Positions 6,715 to 13,891 of a stretch of 23,706 nucleotides of DNA are shown here, one piece after another (positions within the stretch are counted from its first letter, which is position 1; every line of letters begins with the position of its first letter). The notes below the pieces were generated by a model. That model did not search any database. It had not been told where the DNA came from and saw only the letters and a list, made by a program, of their open reading frames with translations. Both the position numbers and the translations under genes were made by a program. Origin of the DNA: Methanocorpusculum sp. (GTDB lineage Archaea; Halobacteriota; Methanomicrobia; Methanomicrobiales; Methanocorpusculaceae); the NCBI GenBank assembly GCA_029987315.1, contig DALTVZ010000005.1, forward strand, positions 1 to 23,706, given 5' to 3'.

Positions 6715-7952
6715 TGGCATTTTTCTCAAAAACCAATCAGAAGATCGGCTCCGGTTCGGATATCGAAGGTGCCGACTCCAGAAAAGGATTCTACTGGGTC
6801 GAGGATATGAAGGGCGAGAACGTCATGTGGCGTCTCCCCAGAAACGTTATGTTTAACGATAACGTGCTCGTCCGTGAGGACGAATTCGGTATCTTCTTCC
6901 GTGACGGAAAAGCTCTCGCAGTATTTGATCGCCCGGATCGCTATGCTCTGACGACTCAAAACATTCCAGTCCTAAAAAGCATTCTTGGAAATGTTGTCGG
7001 AAACGTCCAGATCGGCGAGTTCTATTGGGCACAGAAACGTGAGTTCCGAGATAAATTCGGAACTCCCCAGCCGCTTGCATTTCGCGACATTGACTTCGGC
7101 GTCGTTCAGCTGAGGATCTTCGGCCAGTTTTCATACAAGATCGTTGATCCCCTTCTCTTGATTACCCAGTTTGTCGGGACCAAAGGTCTGACGAAGTCTG
7201 AGGAGATCGTTGAGTGGCTGAAAGCCCAGGTGATCACCGTCCTGAATGACACGCTTGGCGAGCTGAAGACCAAGAAACAGATGGGTGTTCTGGACATGCC
7301 TGCATATCTGCAGGAGATCGAGCAGCTCTGTCTTGGAAAACTGACTGCAGAGACCGAGATCTATGGTCTCAAGATCATGAAGTTCGCCGGCCTCAACATC
7401 AATATGCCTGAGGAGGTCCAGGAGGCGATCAACAAGCGCGGAGCTATGTCTGCTCTTGGCGTGAACTATATGCAGTACCAGTCCGGTAAGGCCATTGAAG
7501 GCATCGGACAGGGTGCAGCTCTGGGCGGCGAGGGAGGAGGATTTGCAATGATGGGTGCCGGCATGGGGGCTGGAATGGGTATGGGCAGTATGATGTCCCA
7601 GGGAATGGCAGGACCAGGCGGTCAGCCAGCTCCTTTTGGCGGTCAACCAGTTGCTGCCACCCCGCAAGCTGCCGCAACAAAACCGGTCGAATCGAAGGTC
7701 GAGTCGAAGGAAAAGTGCAGCGCCTGCGGAGCCGAGGTTTCGTCAGGCACGAAATTCTGTCAGGAATGCGGTCAGAAGATGACGCCTGCAGCAAGCTCTG
7801 CCTGTGCAAACTGCGGAGCGGCGCTTCTACCAGGAGCAAAGTTCTGTCCGGAATGCGGCACGAAGGTTTCAACCGTCAGAAGATGTCCTCAGTGCAATGC
7901 TGAAGTTCCAGCAGGCGTCAAGTTCTGTCCTGAATGCGGACAGAAACTCTGA
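6714..7952 (+). CDS. SPFH/Band-7 protein with three C-terminal zinc ribbons (YdjI-like)
   Basis: 412 aa. About residues 40-240 form a virion-core-type SPFH domain like that of Bacillus YdjI: VLVREDEFGIFFRDGKALAVF, GKFGTP-like DKFGTPQPLAFRDIDFGVVQLRIFGQFSYKIVDP, and the helical AETEIYGLKIMKFAGLNINMPEEVQEAI. A Gly/Met/Ala/Pro-rich linker (about 262-325) connects to three CxxC-CxxC zinc ribbons near 335-355, 362-384 and 389-411 (CSACG/CQECG, CANCG/CPECG, CPQCN/CPECG). There is no N-terminal membrane helix, so membrane association must come from the SPFH surface or partners. SPFH proteins oligomerise on membranes and organise microdomains (established). It is the last gene of the operon, overlapping its upstream neighbour by one base. 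Confidence 0.88.
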   Translation: MAFFSKTNQKIGSGSDIEGADSRKGFYWVEDMKGENVMWRLPRNVMFNDNVLVREDEFGIFFRDGKALAVFDRPDRYALTTQNIPVLKSILGNVVGNVQIGEFYWAQKREFRDKFGTPQPLAFRDIDFGVVQLRIFGQFSYKIVDPLLLITQFVGTKGLTKSEEIVEWLKAQVITVLNDTLGELKTKKQMGVLDMPAYLQEIEQLCLGKLTAETEIYGLKIMKFAGLNINMPEEVQEAINKRGAMSALGVNYMQYQSGKAIEGIGQGAALGGEGGGFAMMGAGMGAGMGMGSMMSQGMAGPGGQPAPFGGQPVAATPQAAATKPVESKVESKEKCSACGAEVSSGTKFCQECGQKMTPAASSACANCGAALLPGAKFCPECGTKVSTVRRCPQCNAEVPAGVKFCPECGQKL

Positions 7953-7953
7953 C

Positions 7954-7983
7954 CTTTTTCTTTTTTTAAAATTTATAAAAAAA
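7954..7983. terminator. Bidirectional T-run terminator
   Basis: Between the convergent SPFH and hisD stops, plus-strand runs T5 (7955-7959) and T7 (7961-7967) end the SPFH operon. The A7 run at 7977-7983 is a T7 run on the minus strand directly after the hisD stop. Archaeal termination mainly needs such oligo-T tracts. Confidence 0.7.
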
Positions 7984-9234
7984 TCAGGTGCGCCGGATAG
8001 AAACCGACGCGGCGTGAGCGGCAAGCCCCTCCGCCTCTGCCAAGATCTCCACGACATCACCGATCGAATCCAGGCCTTCTTTGGTCACGATCTGGACCTG
8101 AGATCGTTTCATGAAGTGATGAACATCCAGTGCCGAGTAGCTCTTTGCATAGCCTGCAGTTGGAAGAACATGGTTCGTTCCGGATGCATAATCCCCGCAG
8201 GCGACCGGCGTGTACGGACCAATGAAGATCGAACCGGCATTGCGGATCTTCCCCAGTGTCGTAAGTGGGTCGGTGGTCTGGATCGAAAGGTGCTCAGGAG
8301 CGATCTCGTTCATCAGATCAACCGCCTCCTCCATGTCATCAGCGATCACATATCCGGAGTGAGAAAGCGCTTTTTCCATGATCTCACGACGTGGGGCGTT
8401 TTCGATCTGCTTTTCGATCTCTTCTCCAACATGCAGAGCGATCTTTTTGGATGTGGTCACCAGAACACAGGCTGCGTTTGGATCATGCTCTGCCTGGGCA
8501 AGAATATCGGCCGCGATGAAAGCAGGGTTTGCAGAATCATCGGCAAGAACGCCTATCTCGCTTGGTCCTGCCGGGAAGTCTATCTCTGCATATTCCCTAA
8601 GGATCATCTTTGCCTGGGTGACAAATACATTGCCCGGCCCAACGATCTTTTGGACCGGTCGAATCGTTTCGGTCCCAAGAGCCAAAGCTGCTATGGCCTG
8701 GGCTCCGCCGATGGAGTATGCCTCTGTGACGCCGGCAATATCGAGTGCAACAAGGGTCAGCGGATGTACCGGCGGCGGGGTACAGAGAACGATCTCCGGG
8801 ACACCGGCAACGCGGGCCGCGACCGTGGTCATAAGGACCGTTGAGGGATACGCTGCCCGTCCTCCGGGGATATAGGCGCCGACACGGTCAAGAGGCGTAG
8901 TTTTCACACCAAGGGTGATGCCAGGTTCCGTCTCCTCGAGCCAGAGGGATCTATTCATCTGCAGTTCATGGAATCGGGTGATGCGTGCCTCGGCCTCAAT
9001 CAGTGCCTGGACAAGGGCAGGGTCGACCTCATCATATGCTTCATCGATCGATTCCTGGGATATCCGAAGTGAGGAAAGCTTCTGCTTATCGAACTTTTCC
9101 GTCAGCGCAAAAAGAGCGGCGTCGCCATTTTTACGAACATCCTCAATTATTGCTTCGACTGTTCCCTTTACGTCGGCCAATGAGCCGCGACGCATCGAAA
9201 CCCACGACTCAACATTAAGCGGCTGCCATAACAT
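7984..9234 (-). CDS. hisD: Histidinol dehydrogenase
   Basis: 416 aa, full length. It catalyses the last two NAD-dependent oxidations of histidine synthesis, L-histidinol to L-histidine via the aldehyde, as a zinc-dependent dimer. Recognised blocks: VGAYIPGGRAAYPSTVLM, AYSIGGAQAIAALALGTETI, KIVGPGNVFVTQAK, FPAGPSEIGVLAD, DILAQAEHDPNA, NEIAPEHLSI (catalytic Glu-His), ASGTNHVLPT, and SALDVHHFMKR with a conserved metal/substrate His. The gene is isolated from other his genes. A minus-strand TATA-like element (about 9268-9278, CCTATACTCTT) lies ~40 nt upstream, and a 19-nt palindrome lies further upstream. Confidence 0.97.
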   Translation of the reverse strand: MLWQPLNVESWVSMRRGSLADVKGTVEAIIEDVRKNGDAALFALTEKFDKQKLSSLRISQESIDEAYDEVDPALVQALIEAEARITRFHELQMNRSLWLEETEPGITLGVKTTPLDRVGAYIPGGRAAYPSTVLMTTVAARVAGVPEIVLCTPPPVHPLTLVALDIAGVTEAYSIGGAQAIAALALGTETIRPVQKIVGPGNVFVTQAKMILREYAEIDFPAGPSEIGVLADDSANPAFIAADILAQAEHDPNAACVLVTTSKKIALHVGEEIEKQIENAPRREIMEKALSHSGYVIADDMEEAVDLMNEIAPEHLSIQTTDPLTTLGKIRNAGSIFIGPYTPVACGDYASGTNHVLPTAGYAKSYSALDVHHFMKRSQVQIVTKEGLDSIGDVVEILAEAEGLAAHAASVSIRRT

Positions 9235-9295
9235 GATAAACAGTATGGGATGTGGAAAGGTTAAGAGTATAGGGGTTGTTATTTTCAGATATTCG

Positions 9296-9314
9296 GATAT
9301 CAGGCCTTGATATC
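9296..9314. promoter_or_regulatory. Palindrome between hisD promoter and HD gene
   Basis: GATATCA, GGCCT, TGATATC: perfect 7-bp arms around 5 nt. It lies about 20 nt upstream of the hisD TATA-like element and 21 nt past the HD gene stop (both genes on the minus strand). It may be an operator or activator site for hisD, or a hairpin ending the tfe operon. No T-run follows directly, which argues mildly for the operator. Confidence 0.4.
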
Positions 9315-9334
9315 GTTCAGCGTATCAGGGCCGC

Positions 9335-9814
9335 TCACTTTGCGAGAAGCTCGATTTCCATCGAAAGGCGCCAGATCTTTCGTTTTGAACGGGCAGGCAG
9401 ATCGGCGATCAGCATCATGCGCTGATAGATTGTGATCTCTTTTGACCCCTTCACCAGATTGTCCGCATGTGCGACGATCTTTTCCTCTAGTGTCTTCGGT
9501 ACCGCAAAAACAGGCGGCAGACCTAGAAGCACTGACTCGTCTTCAGTGAGCCCCGCACCTGTATGCCGCCCAACGATCTCGGCGATCTCATCTGAAAGCC
9601 CAAACTCCCAGCATATCACCGCACCCTTTTGTGCATGTTCTATCGTGTGCGTCTTTGACCTGCCTATATCATGCAGCAATGCCCCGGCAGATACCAGCTC
9701 TGGATCGACCGACTCACCAGTGTAGCGTGCGGCGACCTCGGCAACTTTGGAACAGTGTGATACGACGTTAGGATCACAACCGACTAAAAAAAGAGTGTTT
9801 ATATGATCAGGCAT
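9335..9814 (-). CDS. HD-domain phosphohydrolase (TIGR00295-like)
   Basis: 159 aa. HD superfamily metal-binding residues are in order: His in VVSHCSKVAEVA, His-Asp in GALLHDIGRSKTHTIEHA, a His in IVGRHTGAGL, and Asp in IVAHADNLVKG. This small archaeal HD family is predicted to hydrolyse phosphate esters, possibly nucleotides; the substrate is unknown. Its start overlaps the tfe stop by 8 nt, making it the last gene of the five-gene wHTH-trm56-ATP-grasp-tfe-HD operon. Association with tfe and trm56 suggests a link to RNA or nucleotide metabolism (inference). Confidence 0.85.
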   Translation of the reverse strand: MPDHINTLFLVGCDPNVVSHCSKVAEVAARYTGESVDPELVSAGALLHDIGRSKTHTIEHAQKGAVICWEFGLSDEIAEIVGRHTGAGLTEDESVLLGLPPVFAVPKTLEEKIVAHADNLVKGSKEITIYQRMMLIADLPARSKRKIWRLSMEIELLAK

Positions 9815-10442
9815 TATTAAGTGCGGTCTGCATCTTTGCCAGACGTTTTTTCAGCGCAGCAACGATCAGTTCGTCATCAAAATGTACGAGCATGGTCCCG
9901 CAGTGGGAGCAGGCGAAGTTCGTCGTCATCGCATTATTGAATGTCGTCGTGATACCGCAGTTTTTGCACTGATAGAAGTCGTTTGCCTCGTCATACCTCA
10001 GACGTGCCGCAAGCTTTCCTGCAGCAACCTCCATCTCGTTTTTGAGGACTATGCCCATGTTATCCATACGCATAAGCCACAGATACGTGAGCCACCCGGT
10101 TTCATTATTTTTGATCCTCCGATACTCGGCAAGGCGGTGTTCGTATAAATTATACAGGGTATGACGAACTGAGTTCAGGTTGATCTCGGTGAGCTCTGCG
10201 ATCTCCTCATCGCTCCTCTCTGCGCTGATCAGCTCCTCATCGGAACACTTGGACTCTGCTAAGAACCGTGCCCTTTCTGATGCCTTGAGTTCTTCATTGG
10301 CCAGCTTTGCCGCGATCCACTTGCGTTCATACGTAATGTCAGACCAACGGCGAAGAAGCTCCAGACCCTCTTCACCAACTAATTTTAAAAGATATTGATA
10401 TATTGCCGGATTCCCGAGTTGCTCTTCTGTGATGACCGTCAT
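9807..10442 (-). CDS. tfe: Transcription initiation factor E (TFE alpha)
   Basis: 211 aa. TFE, the archaeal TFIIE-alpha counterpart, helps RNA polymerase open promoters. The N-terminal winged helix (IYQYLLKLVGEEGLELLRRW, then SDEEIAELTEINLNSVRHTLYNLYEHRLAEYRRI) and NNETGWLTYLW are canonical, as is the C-terminal zinc ribbon with Cys159, Cys162, Cys178 and Cys181 (CKNCG, CSHCG). Unusual: about 40 charged residues (roughly 36-77) sit between the first helix and SDEEIAEL, where other archaeal TFEs have only a few. The frame stays open and the insert contains SDEELISAE, similar to the following SDEEIAEL, so an internal duplication is possible. It overlaps its neighbours by 4 and 8 nt. Confidence 0.92.
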   Translation of the reverse strand: MTVITEEQLGNPAIYQYLLKLVGEEGLELLRRWSDITYERKWIAAKLANEELKASERARFLAESKCSDEELISAERSDEEIAELTEINLNSVRHTLYNLYEHRLAEYRRIKNNETGWLTYLWLMRMDNMGIVLKNEMEVAAGKLAARLRYDEANDFYQCKNCGITTTFNNAMTTNFACSHCGTMLVHFDDELIVAALKKRLAKMQTALNNA

Positions 10443-11512
10443 TCCTTAATTAGTTGTAGTGCATCCCTAATATGTTTATCCAGTGAGGAAAAGGCATTTT
10501 CACGGCTCTCGCCAGATCCCGTGACAGAAAACATGACCTCTCCTTCTTCAAAGGAAGTGCCCGGATGAGGGATGTCGGTGATCGTCTCGCGTAACACAGA
10601 CATCTCTTTTTGGATCGTGATATTTCTGGGTGCTGGAAGGATCCGTCTGACCGCAAAGCAGATTGGTTCCGGTCGGCTCTTCGGCAGAACTCCTCTGCAT
10701 GCATCAACGTGCAGGGAAAAGAGGTTCATCCCGAGTGATGCCTCGACCGTCTCGACCGTTCCTTGGAACCGCGGGTTTATTTCGATCGCATAGGCCTCAT
10801 TATCGGTCAGAACAAAGTCAACGCCAACTGAGCCAACACACCCACTCTCTGCCACGATTATTTCTGCAAGATCCATCATTCGATCCGCAAGAGGGTGTTT
10901 GCATGGAGTGAGAGATCCCGAAAATGCATAGGCGCAGGTCTCACCGCCCCGAAGGATCTGCTCGTTTGCACAAAGCGCCATAGCCTCGCTCCCGGTTCCA
11001 AGACAGGAGACGCTTGCAGGATGACCGGCGATAGGTTCCTGAGCTAAATAGGGGAGATGATCCACAAACTCCTTCCAGACCTGGAGTTCCTCGTCAGAGT
11101 TAACACAGGCGTTTCTCCAGCCTCCAGCTCCGGCAAGGGTCTTCATCATTGCAGGATACTCACCCGGGCCAAGTCTTTTTGGGACCGGGACACCGATCTC
11201 CTCAAAGAAGTCCTGAGTTTTTCCCTTGTCCATGAACCGTTTGGCGATATTTCTTGGAGTTCCCAGTCGATTCGGGACCTGCAATAGTTCAGCGCCGGAT
11301 GTGGTCACCACATGATCGATATCATAGGTGTTGAACATCTCTTCTATAACAAACGGCAGTTCGCTAAGTTCATCGAAGGCACGATGATCCTTTGTGCACC
11401 ATAAGAGGTCCTGGTCGCAGAAATGGTCTACTGCATAGACCTCATACCCGGCGCGGGCTGCCGAGGCAGCAACGTGACGGGTGGTGTATCCGGCGACAAG
11501 AACGCTCTTCAT
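10439..11512 (-). CDS. ATP-grasp carboligase-like protein
   Basis: 357 aa. N-terminal pre-ATP-grasp fold ([27 protein letters not shown]), central ATP-grasp region ([37 protein letters not shown] as the Gly-rich loop, [18 protein letters not shown]) and the metal-binding block [26 protein letters not shown]. It resembles predicted archaeal ATP-dependent carboligases (COG2232 type from memory). These enzymes ligate a carboxylate to an amine or thiol via an acyl-phosphate; the substrate here is unknown. It overlaps trm56 and tfe by 4 nt each, so is coupled to both. Identity with a methanofuran-pathway ligase was considered but the sequence gives no proof. Confidence 0.82.
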   Translation of the reverse strand: MKSVLVAGYTTRHVAASAARAGYEVYAVDHFCDQDLLWCTKDHRAFDELSELPFVIEEMFNTYDIDHVVTTSGAELLQVPNRLGTPRNIAKRFMDKGKTQDFFEEIGVPVPKRLGPGEYPAMMKTLAGAGGWRNACVNSDEELQVWKEFVDHLPYLAQEPIAGHPASVSCLGTGSEAMALCANEQILRGGETCAYAFSGSLTPCKHPLADRMMDLAEIIVAESGCVGSVGVDFVLTDNEAYAIEINPRFQGTVETVEASLGMNLFSLHVDACRGVLPKSRPEPICFAVRRILPAPRNITIQKEMSVLRETITDIPHPGTSFEEGEVMFSVTGSGESRENAFSSLDKHIRDALQLIKE

Positions 11513-12060
11513 AGATGTTCTTCGTGATCGTGTTTTATCGTGGTCTTGCCGATCTTTGTTGGCTTGACCTCAAGTTCTGCATCAGGGAATGCGAGATCGA
11601 GTTCCTTTCCTTCATACAGGTGATCCAGACAGAGAGCAAGAGCGGAAATTTCAGAATGGGGTTGGTTTGCTACCGCCACATTGTAGTCGGCAAGTTCATA
11701 GAGATCGCCAGGAACTTTTTCTGCTCCGACAACGATCAATACTTTTTCCTCTTTTCTGATATCAGCAATGACGTCCTGAAGTCGAAGACCGTACATCGTG
11801 AGGTGGACCACTTTGCCCCCGCTTTTTTTGAACTGAGTGATACAGGACTTCCATTTGACATTGTTTTCGCAAAAGAAGGTCCCGCCAAACCGGGTCGCGA
11901 CATCGGTGATACTGTCGGCCACCTTTGCATCGTCGGCTGCAAGATACATTCCACTTGCTCCAAGTGCACGGGAACTAAGGCCGACATGGGTGGTGACACG
12001 CTGATCCCTTTCGGGACGGTGACCTATTCTGAGGATATAGGATTCTGGTTTGAGACTCAT
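11509..12060 (-). CDS. trm56: tRNA (cytidine(56)-2'-O)-methyltransferase aTrm56
   Basis: 183 aa SPOUT-fold (alpha/beta knot) methyltransferase that methylates the ribose of C56 in the T loop of archaeal tRNAs using AdoMet. Diagnostic segments: [28 protein letters not shown] at the N-terminus, [15 protein letters not shown] in the middle, and [36 protein letters not shown] forming the AdoMet-binding knot. The family is archaea-specific and one of the clearest taxonomic markers here. It overlaps the wHTH gene and the ATP-grasp gene by 4 nt each. The C-terminal extension after [12 protein letters not shown] is charged and His-rich at the end (KHDHEEHL). Confidence 0.93.
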   Translation of the reverse strand: MSLKPESYILRIGHRPERDQRVTTHVGLSSRALGASGMYLAADDAKVADSITDVATRFGGTFFCENNVKWKSCITQFKKSGGKVVHLTMYGLRLQDVIADIRKEEKVLIVVGAEKVPGDLYELADYNVAVANQPHSEISALALCLDHLYEGKELDLAFPDAELEVKPTKIGKTTIKHDHEEHL

Positions 12061-12323
12061 TTTTTTACCTTGATGATGCCGTCTTCAATGTAGATACCAC
12101 AGTCGGCATTTTTTATTTCATTCATCATCAGCATATCATTGATAGAGAGGGCGCAGACATTTTCGCCTTTTACATGGATAAGACAGGCTTTTTCGAGCCG
12201 TGCAAGTGAGGCTCTGGTTTCATCCTCTGAGAAGCCGGACTCTATCACCAGTTCGGCGATTCCCTTCGTTCCACACTCAGGGATCATATGAAACAGTGCC
12301 CAGTCCACGTCCTCGTTATTCAT
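12057..12323 (-). CDS. Small winged-helix protein heading the tfe operon
   Basis: 88 aa. About residues 5-58 ([46 protein letters not shown]) follow a helix-turn-helix plus wing pattern; the rest ends in short strands ([13 protein letters not shown]). It is too small to carry a ligand domain. It could bind DNA or RNA; it is not recognised beyond the fold. The stop overlaps the trm56 start by 4 nt. A perfect 6-bp inverted repeat (12325-12339) lies immediately before its start codon, within the expected transcript start region, so autoregulation is plausible (inference). Confidence 0.75.
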   Translation of the reverse strand: MNNEDVDWALFHMIPECGTKGIAELVIESGFSEDETRASLARLEKACLIHVKGENVCALSINDMLMMNEIKNADCGIYIEDGIIKVKK

Positions 12324-12390
12324 GTCCTAACAATTAGGAGGAGAGAGACATTATACTTTATTGATTCACGCAACAGAAAAGTACATTGTT
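12324..12390. promoter_or_regulatory. Divergent promoter with palindrome, tfe operon / 12391 gene
   Basis: A 67-nt divergent region. TCCTAA, CAA, TTAGGA (12325-12339) is a perfect inverted repeat touching the wHTH start. The AT tract 12350-12359 (TTATACTTTA) reads TAAAGTATAA on the other strand and sits ~30 nt from the wHTH ATG (12323) and ~36 nt from the plus-strand ATG (12391), so one tract may serve both directions. Confidence 0.5.
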
Positions 12391-12798
12391 ATGGCATATT
12401 CCTCCAACACTGATCTTGGATCCCTCGCGGATGAATTGTATGAAGCATCCGGGGATGATGACTTCAAACTCGCACAACTGCTCCGCGAACTTCCGGTCGA
12501 AACTGCTGTGCAACTCTGTACATCTGATCTGACCAATGCCCTGCAGGCCTATATTTACGCATTCGAGGAGGAGCCCGAGATCGAGATCTATGAACGTTTG
12601 TTGCTCCAGCCCTCTTCAATGATCCTTCGCGGGATCAAGATCGGTAGTGTGGAACTCGCCGAGATCATCTTCGGATTCGATAAAAAAACCTCCCTCTTTT
12701 TCATCGCGGTCTGGAACGGAGAGAAGTTTCTGAGAGCCTTCTCAGGTCTGGGTGCATATCAAGAAGCGGTGAAGTGTGCAAAAGATCAGTGTGCCTGA
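12391..12798 (+). CDS. Conserved-looking protein of unknown function
   Basis: 135 aa from ATG 12391 (MAYSSNTDLGSLADELYEASG). A TTG at 12361 would add ten residues but overlaps the promoter tract, so ATG is preferred. The first half is helical and acidic (FKLAQLLRELPVETAVQL, ALQAYIYAFEEEPEIEIYERLLLQ); the second half looks alpha/beta (MILRGIKIGSVELAEIIFGF, SLFFIAVWNGEKFLRAFSGLGAYQEAVKCA). No signal peptide, membrane helix or metal motif is present. Codon use and composition match its neighbours. It ends 13 nt inside the 3' end of the convergent COG2122 gene. I do not recognise the family. Confidence 0.72.
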   Translation: MAYSSNTDLGSLADELYEASGDDDFKLAQLLRELPVETAVQLCTSDLTNALQAYIYAFEEEPEIEIYERLLLQPSSMILRGIKIGSVELAEIIFGFDKKTSLFFIAVWNGEKFLRAFSGLGAYQEAVKCAKDQCA

Positions 12799-13505
12799 CC
12801 CTTTGTGATCAGATCATAGCTGACATTTGCGGGGACTATTTTGGGAAGATCGCCCCACCGGCCGATCCAGTCACCTATCACGGCATATACGGCGAAAACG
12901 GATGACCCCTCCACTTTTTTCATAACTTCATCAAAGTTGCTCGGCGTGAGTATATTGCAAAGCCCGGTGGCCCATGCATCCGCCTTTGCCGGATCTCGAG
13001 AAAAACAGGTCACGGAATCTGCGATCCCAAAAGAGATCGAAGGTCCAACAGTCGCTGAGGATGTACAGATCCCGAGGACTTCGTTCTGCGGTTTGATGAT
13101 GAAAGCGAATTTTCCTGATGATGGAGCAGAGCCGGCATATATGCCGACCCGCATATCCCTTTCTGAGATCAGGACGATGTCCCCGCCGTTGTCGATCAAA
13201 CCAAATGATGCTCCGGCATTCTCCATCGCCCGAACGCCGGCCCAGGCGATCGTGGCGGCAACAGATGCCATGGGTCCAACATCCGCTTCATACGAGGCAT
13301 CGGCCATCTGCTTTGCCAGCTCAGGTGCGCCGGCGGATGCTTGCACGGGTGCGTAACTCATCTGAAAAAAAGGATCGGCCTTGAGATAATGCTCTAGACC
13401 TGTACGTGCCGCGATCATTCCCTCCTTTGCCGCTTCGATATGCAAAGGATCATCTGCGAGGATCGTGGTGATCGTTTCCCGGTACGCGAACTGCTCGCGG
13501 ATCAT
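12786..13505 (-). CDS. UPF0280/COG2122 ApbE-like protein of sulfide assimilation
   Basis: 239 aa from ATG 13505 (MIREQFAYRETI), which forms TAATG with the preceding stop; a longer upstream frame runs into the ferredoxin gene. Motifs: FFQMSYAPVQASAGAPELAKQMADASYEADVGPMASVAATIA, ASFGLIDNGGDIVLI, VGIYAGSAP, GICTSSATVGPSISFGIADSVTCFS. These match the archaeal UPF0280 family, distantly related to FAD transferase ApbE. A Methanosarcina acetivorans member (MA1715) was reported to support efficient sulfide assimilation. Here it is directly fused by operon to the homocysteine genes, which agrees with that role; its chemistry remains open. Confidence 0.88.
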   Translation of the reverse strand: MIREQFAYRETITTILADDPLHIEAAKEGMIAARTGLEHYLKADPFFQMSYAPVQASAGAPELAKQMADASYEADVGPMASVAATIAWAGVRAMENAGASFGLIDNGGDIVLISERDMRVGIYAGSAPSSGKFAFIIKPQNEVLGICTSSATVGPSISFGIADSVTCFSRDPAKADAWATGLCNILTPSNFDEVMKKVEGSSVFAVYAVIGDWIGRWGDLPKIVPANVSYDLITKGQAH

Positions 13506-13891
13506 TATTTCTGGATGCTCAATGCACGCTGGGGGCAGTATGTGGCACATCTGCCGCAGAGAACACATCGTTCAGAATCGACGACCAGCTGCCAGTTTTC
13601 GTCGAATGAGAAGACCTGCTTTTGACAGATACCGATGCAGAGTCCGCAGTCCACACAATCTGTGCGGTTGTGAGACACCGCGTCCTTTTGGATACGGATC
13701 GACACACCTTTCCTGGTAAGGGCAGCTATGAACAGTTCCGCGTCCTTGTCATCGACATCAAGGAGGGCCCAACCCTCATCACCATCGATAAGAGCGCGTT
13801 CGACGTTCACCATCACACCCGATTTAAGTATGGCTGCGGCAATGTTTGGATACTGGACACCTTCAGAATCAAACTCGACCTTTAGTTTCAT
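13505..13891 (-). CDS. NIL-domain ferredoxin of homocysteine synthesis
   Basis: 128 aa. An N-terminal NIL domain (about 1-70: LKVEFDSEGVQYPNIAAAILKSG, ALLDVDDKDAELFIAALTRKGVSI) is followed by two [4Fe-4S] motifs: Cys79-Cys82-Cys85-Cys89 (CVDCGLCIGIC) and Cys109-Cys112-Cys115-Cys119 (CVLCGRCATYCP). The Methanosarcina homologue (MA1822) works with the COG1900 protein to make homocysteine from aspartate semialdehyde and sulfide-derived sulfur; this ferredoxin presumably supplies the electrons. It overlaps COG1900 by 4 nt and COG2122 by 1 nt. Unlike methionine-ABC transporter NIL domains, this one is clearly attached to iron-sulfur clusters. Confidence 0.92.
   Translation of the reverse strand: MKLKVEFDSEGVQYPNIAAAILKSGVMVNVERALIDGDEGWALLDVDDKDAELFIAALTRKGVSIRIQKDAVSHNRTDCVDCGLCIGICQKQVFSFDENWQLVVDSERCVLCGRCATYCPQRALSIQK

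Noticed and set aside
7804..8844. Long plus-strand frame of 346 codons across the SPFH end and hisD
   Set aside because: It is a frame shadow of the zinc-ribbon coding region continuing antisense to hisD; it crosses the terminator region and matches no family.
8378..8875. Plus-strand frames across hisD (for example 165 codons)
   Set aside because: They are antisense shadows of hisD, whose minus-strand product is recognised over its full length.
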